From JAGQIB01 sp041393395 (GTDB taxonomy: Bacteria; ARS69), in contig JAWKKG010000002.1 of the NCBI GenBank assembly GCA_041393395.1, forward strand, positions 496,001 to 560,000: a stretch of DNA of 64,000 bases, read 5' to 3'. The notes beneath the pieces were generated by a model, which ran no database searches, was not told the DNA's origin, and worked only from the letters and a program-made list of their open reading frames with translations. This document shows, piece after piece, positions 60,653-64,000 of the stretch. Made by a program: the position numbers and the translations under genes. The first letter of the stretch is position 1; every line of letters starts with the position of its first letter.

Positions 60653-61195
60653 ATGAGCTCCCGTTCCGTGGATCCGGCCGCGATCCGACCGCGCGCCGAC
60701 GAGCATCTGCCGTACTACGGCCCGTACATCGAGCGCGTCCCCGACGGCTCCGTGATCGATCGCCTCCGTTCGCAGGGGGACTCGACGCGGGACCTCCTGC
60801 GGAGCGTTTCCGAGGAAGTCGCGAGCTCGCGCTACGCGCCCGGGAAGTGGAGTCTCAAGGAAGTGGTCGGCCACCTCATCGACGCCGAGCGCGTGTTCGC
60901 TCTGCGCGCGCTCGCGTTCGCGCGGGCCGAGCGGGCGCCGCTGTTCGGTTTCGAGCAGGACGAGTGGGTCGCTGCCGCGGGCTTCGATCGGCGCCCGATC
61001 GCGGATCTCCGTGAGGAGTTCGCGACGGTTCGCGCCGCCACGATCTCCCTGCTCCGCGGTCTCGACGACGAGCAGTGGGGCCGGCGGGGCGTGGCGAACG
61101 ACGCCGAGTGCTCCGTGCGGGCGGCGGCGTGGATCATCGCGGGGCACGAAGTGCACCACGTGGGGGTGATCCGCGAGCGCTATCTCGGGCGCTGA
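60653..61195 (+). CDS. DinB/YfiT family putative metal-dependent hydrolase or thiol transferase
   Basis: A 180-residue four-helix protein. The metal-type histidines are His in VVGHLIDAERVFALRALAF and the pair in AGHEVHHVGVIRERYL, giving the H...H..HH triad typical of DinB-fold proteins, some of which act as bacillithiol or mycothiol transferases. WSLKEVVGHLIDAER and QDEWV are standard family wording. ATG 60653 is preferred because GAGGTGTCC precedes it; ATG 60623 would add ten residues. Its substrate is unknown. Confidence 0.85.
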   Translation: MSSRSVDPAAIRPRADEHLPYYGPYIERVPDGSVIDRLRSQGDSTRDLLRSVSEEVASSRYAPGKWSLKEVVGHLIDAERVFALRALAFARAERAPLFGFEQDEWVAAAGFDRRPIADLREEFATVRAATISLLRGLDDEQWGRRGVANDAECSVRAAAWIIAGHEVHHVGVIRERYLGR

Positions 61196-61201
61196 TCGCG
61201 G

Positions 61202-62554
61202 TCAGTCGAGGTCGCGAAGACCGCCCGGCGGGTTGGCGCGCCCGGCGCGAACGCGGTCGTTCCAGGTCTCGGGACGCTCGGGGCCGCGGCGCTCCTCCAT
61301 CGTGATGCAGCCGTCCACCGGACAGACGAGCGCACACAGATTGCATCCGACGCACTCCGTCTCGTCGACCCACGGAACGCGATACGGCGCGTGAGCCGGG
61401 GCGGAGTGGGCGCGCGCCGCCGCTCGTGCGGCCGCCGGCGCGACGTGTCCGGCCCGGGCCTCCTCGCCCGGAAGATGAATGCACTGGTGGGCGCCGTCGT
61501 GGCAGGCGACCCAGCAGAGCTGGCACCCGATGCACCGGTCCTCGTGGATCTCCGCCACGATGCGGTAGTTCAGATCGAGGTCTCCCCAGTCGCGATACGC
61601 CGGAACGGCCGCGCCCGTGAGCTCGGATACGCGCACCAGACCGCGCGCGTCGAGGTAGTCGGACAGACCCGCGATCAGATCTTCCACGATCCGGAAGCCG
61701 TGGTGCATCACCGCGGTGCAGACCTGCACGGTGGACGCGCCGAGCGCGAGGAACTCCGCGGCGTCGCGCCAGGTGGCGATCCCCCCGATGCCGCTGATCG
61801 GGAGTCCCACACCGGCATCCCGCGCGAGGTCGGCCACCATGCGCAGCGCGATCGGTTTGACCGCCGGGCCGCAGTAGCCGCCGTGCGTCGAGGCGTCGCC
61901 GACGCGCGGGAAGGGGACGAGGCGGTCGAGGTCCACGCCGATCACGCTCTGGACCGTGTTGATCAGGGAGATCGCGTGCGCGCCGCCCTCGCGCGCCGCG
62001 CGGGCGGGCTCGCGGATGTCCGTGACGTTCGGCGTGAGTTTCGCGAGGATCGGCAGCGACGTGGACTCCGCCACCCAGGAGACGAGCTCGCGCAGCACGT
62101 TCGGTTCCTGACCGACGGCCGATCCCATGCCGCGTTCGCACATCCCGTGCGGGCAGCCGAAGTTCAGCTCCACGCCGTCGCAGCCGGTGTCCTCGCACCG
62201 GCGCAGGATGTCGTTCCACTCGGCGCGCGTGTCGAACATCAGGGACACCACCACGGCTCGATCCGGCCAGCGACGTTTCACGTCGGCGATCTCGCGCAGA
62301 TTGTCCGCGAGCGGGCGATCCGTGATCAGCTCGATGTTGTTCAATCCGGCGAGACGAGAGCCGCCGAACTCCACCGCGGCGAGCCGACTCGACGTGTTCA
62401 CGATCGGGTTTCCGAGCGTCTTCCAGACGGCGCCGCCCCAGCCGGCCGCGAACGCCCGCTCGATCTGCGCCCCGGTGTTCGTGGGCGGACCGGAGGCGAG
62501 CCAGAACGGGTTCGGGCTCTCGATGCCCGCGAAGCGCACGGAGAGATCGGCCAT
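61202..62554 (-). CDS. preA: dihydropyrimidine dehydrogenase subunit PreA (NAD-dependent)
   Basis: A 450-residue FMN/Fe-S subunit that reduces uracil and thymine to their 5,6-dihydro forms with PreT. The FMN TIM-barrel has PNPFWLASGPPTNTG, KTLGNPIVNTSSRL, CDGVELNFGCPHG, LAKLTPNVTDI and ISGIGGIATWRDAAEFLA. The Fe-S tail has two 4Fe-4S motifs (CIGCQLCWVAC and CVGCNLCALVC). Between them lies an Ala-rich stretch, apparently longer than in E. coli PreA. The ATG overlaps the preT TGA by one base, so translation is coupled. The pathway leads to beta-alanine. Confidence 0.95.
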   Translation of the reverse strand: MADLSVRFAGIESPNPFWLASGPPTNTGAQIERAFAAGWGGAVWKTLGNPIVNTSSRLAAVEFGGSRLAGLNNIELITDRPLADNLREIADVKRRWPDRAVVVSLMFDTRAEWNDILRRCEDTGCDGVELNFGCPHGMCERGMGSAVGQEPNVLRELVSWVAESTSLPILAKLTPNVTDIREPARAAREGGAHAISLINTVQSVIGVDLDRLVPFPRVGDASTHGGYCGPAVKPIALRMVADLARDAGVGLPISGIGGIATWRDAAEFLALGASTVQVCTAVMHHGFRIVEDLIAGLSDYLDARGLVRVSELTGAAVPAYRDWGDLDLNYRIVAEIHEDRCIGCQLCWVACHDGAHQCIHLPGEEARAGHVAPAAARAAARAHSAPAHAPYRVPWVDETECVGCNLCALVCPVDGCITMEERRGPERPETWNDRVRAGRANPPGGLRDLD

Positions 62555-63870
62555 CAGGACTCCTCCCGCAGCATCGAGTCGATGGCGTCCGCTGCCGCCT
62601 GACCCTCGGCCACCGCGTTCACGACTTCCTTGCCCCCGTTGCGGGCGTCGCCTCCCGCGAAGACGCGCGGATTGCCGGTCCGGCCGGTGACCGGGTCCGC
62701 CACGATCCGACCGCGCCCGTCGAGCTCGACCCCCGGGAAACGTCGCACGAGCTCGGTCAGGCGGGCCTGCCCGATCGCGAGGATCACGAGGTCCATCGGG
62801 ATCGTCGCGATCTCGCGTGACGTCGGCTTGCCGTCGCGGTCCGTGTGGACGAGTCGCACCGCGGAGGCAGAGCCGCCCCGGCGAAGCACCTCCGCCACCG
62901 CGGTCCGGTCCAGCACCACCGCGCCCTCCTGCTTGGCGGCCCACAGCTCGTGATCGTAGGCCTTCATCTCGTGCTCGGACCGCCGGTAGGCGAACTGCAC
63001 CGAAGGGACACCGAGCCCACGCAGTGCACGGGCCGCGTCCACGGCCGTGTTGCCGCCGCCCACGATCAGCGCCCGCTCGACGTTCTCGAGGGAACCGCCT
63101 TCGCCGTTCTTCATCCGCTCGATCCACTCGACCGCGCCCACGACGCCGGGGCCGTCTTCGCCGGGGATGCCGAGTCGGGAGTCCGGGCCGAGACCCGGGC
63201 CGAGGAACACCGCCTCGTGGGTCGCGAGCAGCTCGTCGGCCGCGAGGTCCTCGCCGATCGTCACGCCGGTGCGGATCGTGACGCCGAGCGAGCGCACGAA
63301 ATCGACTTCGCGGAGCGCGTCTTCCGTGCGGAACTTGTACGGCGCCACGCCGGTCGTGGCGAGGCCCCCGGGGAGGCTTCGCTTCTCGTACAGCACCGCC
63401 GAGTGGCCGTGGAGTGCGAGTCGGCCCGCGCATGCCAGCGAAGCGGGGCCGGCCCCGACCAGACCGACCGACTTGCCGCTCGCGGGAGCCTTCGGCAGCA
63501 GGCCCGGCGCCGCCCCCTCGTCCAGCGCGTAGCGCTGGAGGCGCCCGATCGCGATGGCCGGCCGATCCTCGCGCACCCAGACGCACGCACCCTCGCACAG
63601 GACCTCCACCGGGCACACGCGCGCGCACGTGGCGCCGAGCACGTTCGCCTCGAGGATCGTGCGGGCGGCGCCGCGAAGGTGACCGCTCGCGATGCGCTTG
63701 ATGAACGTGGGCACGTCGATGCGGGTGGGACACGCGGTGATGCACGGCGCGTCGGCACAGTAGAGGCACCGCTCCGCCTCTCGTCGCGCGGCGCCCGGCG
63801 CGAGAGGCGGATTCTTCTCCTGGAAGCGCCGCTCGAGCCGGTCGGACGGCACGGCGTACGGACCGCTCAA
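62554..63870 (-). CDS. preT: dihydropyrimidine dehydrogenase subunit PreT (FAD/NADH oxidoreductase)
   Basis: A 438-residue glutamate-synthase-small-subunit-like protein. The N-terminal Fe-S domain (RCLYCADAPCITACPTRIDV, VLGATCARVCPVEVLCEGACV) holds two cluster sites. The FAD loop is GLVGAGPASLACAGRLA and the NADH loop is LIVGGGNTAVDAARAL. C-terminal VFAGGDARNGGKEVVNAVAEGQ is the closing FAD signature. TTG 63870 is the inferred start: GGAGG is seven bases upstream and the previous gene's stop is one base before it. It transfers electrons from NADH to PreA. The pair is typical of reductive pyrimidine degradation. Confidence 0.95.
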   Translation of the reverse strand: MSGPYAVPSDRLERRFQEKNPPLAPGAARREAERCLYCADAPCITACPTRIDVPTFIKRIASGHLRGAARTILEANVLGATCARVCPVEVLCEGACVWVREDRPAIAIGRLQRYALDEGAAPGLLPKAPASGKSVGLVGAGPASLACAGRLALHGHSAVLYEKRSLPGGLATTGVAPYKFRTEDALREVDFVRSLGVTIRTGVTIGEDLAADELLATHEAVFLGPGLGPDSRLGIPGEDGPGVVGAVEWIERMKNGEGGSLENVERALIVGGGNTAVDAARALRGLGVPSVQFAYRRSEHEMKAYDHELWAAKQEGAVVLDRTAVAEVLRRGGSASAVRLVHTDRDGKPTSREIATIPMDLVILAIGQARLTELVRRFPGVELDGRGRIVADPVTGRTGNPRVFAGGDARNGGKEVVNAVAEGQAAADAIDSMLREES

Positions 63871-63871
63871 G

Positions 63872-64000
63872 CTAGGCCTCCATCGCCTCGAACGATTCGC
63901 GGAAGATCGCGAGCGCCTCGTCGATCTGGTCCTCGCTCACGGTGAGCGGGGGGGAGATGCGGATCGCGTTGCCCGCGAGGCCGCCCTTGCCGATCAGGAG
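63872..64000 (-). CDS. class III aminotransferase, C-terminal end
   Basis: The last 42 codons of a gene whose start is outside the window. LLIGKGGLAGNAIRISPPLTV is the usual C-terminal motif of class III (omega/beta-alanine, AGXT2-like) aminotransferases, followed by SEDQIDEALAIFRESF. It ends in TAG one base before the inferred preT start and shares the strand with preT-preA. It probably transaminates beta-alanine or beta-aminoisobutyrate produced by the pyrimidine pathway; only the context supports that substrate. Confidence 0.85.
   Translation of the reverse strand, partial: LLIGKGGLAGNAIRISPPLTVSEDQIDEALAIFRESFEAMEA

Overview
The window is uniformly GC-rich bacterial chromosome with tightly packed genes on both strands. 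Many start and stop codons overlap as GTGA, and several genes appear to start with GTG or TTG. No phage, transposon, integrase, tRNA, rRNA or CRISPR array is visible. Five exported proteins end in a FlgD-like or Por-type sorting module with an NPF or NPV motif. ECF sigma factors are paired with Ser/Thr kinases, and secreted subtilases and beta-propellers are abundant. Together these suggest an uncultured lineage of the Eisenbacteria / FCB-superphylum type. That placement is inferred from gene style only, since no taxonomic marker was searched.

Layout. 1-3.07 kb: a VOC-family fragment, a DUF2214 membrane protein, a small Cys-rich protein, and a two-gene SRPBCC / Fe-S photolyase operon with a repeat-rich promoter that resembles light-responsive CarH/LitR operators. 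3.2-12.7 kb: exported proteins (DUF4397 lipoprotein, a three-gene secreted-protein operon, DUF937 protein, subtilase) and a multi-pass membrane protein. 13.1-17.5 kb: fatty acid desaturase, two small exported proteins, dCMP deaminase and an RlmI-like rRNA methyltransferase. 17.9-25.9 kb: a giant subtilase, a DoxX-rhodanese-SufE operon, cold-shock protein, RluA-type pseudouridine synthase, STAS protein and cytochrome c. 26-34.8 kb: AsnRS, an ECF sigma/kinase pair, BtpA plus a NYN-LOTUS protein, a GNAT-nitrilase fusion and a SET-domain protein.

35.1-43.5 kb is the most striking block. Seven co-directional genes, almost all touching or overlapping, encode a RimB-like protease, a RimK glutamate ligase with an extra TrkA-C domain, an AstE/aspartoacylase-type deacylase, a threonine-synthase-like PLP enzyme, a DUF1611 protein (DgcN family), a fusion of a MurL-like PP-loop protein with a creatininase-family amidohydrolase, and a dipeptide-epimerase-type enolase-superfamily enzyme. 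Nearly every family has a known link to glutamate, D-glutamate or glutamyl peptides, so a dedicated glutamyl-peptide / D-glutamate pathway is inferred.

43.5-64 kb: a second ECF sigma/kinase pair, the arginine deiminase operon (arcA-arcB-arcC), exported proteins with a second STAS protein, a JmjC/cupin-like protein, a sulfatase-fold enzyme, a PhoX-like phosphatase, an orphan prepilin, a DinB protein, and preT-preA of reductive pyrimidine catabolism preceded by the end of a class III aminotransferase gene.
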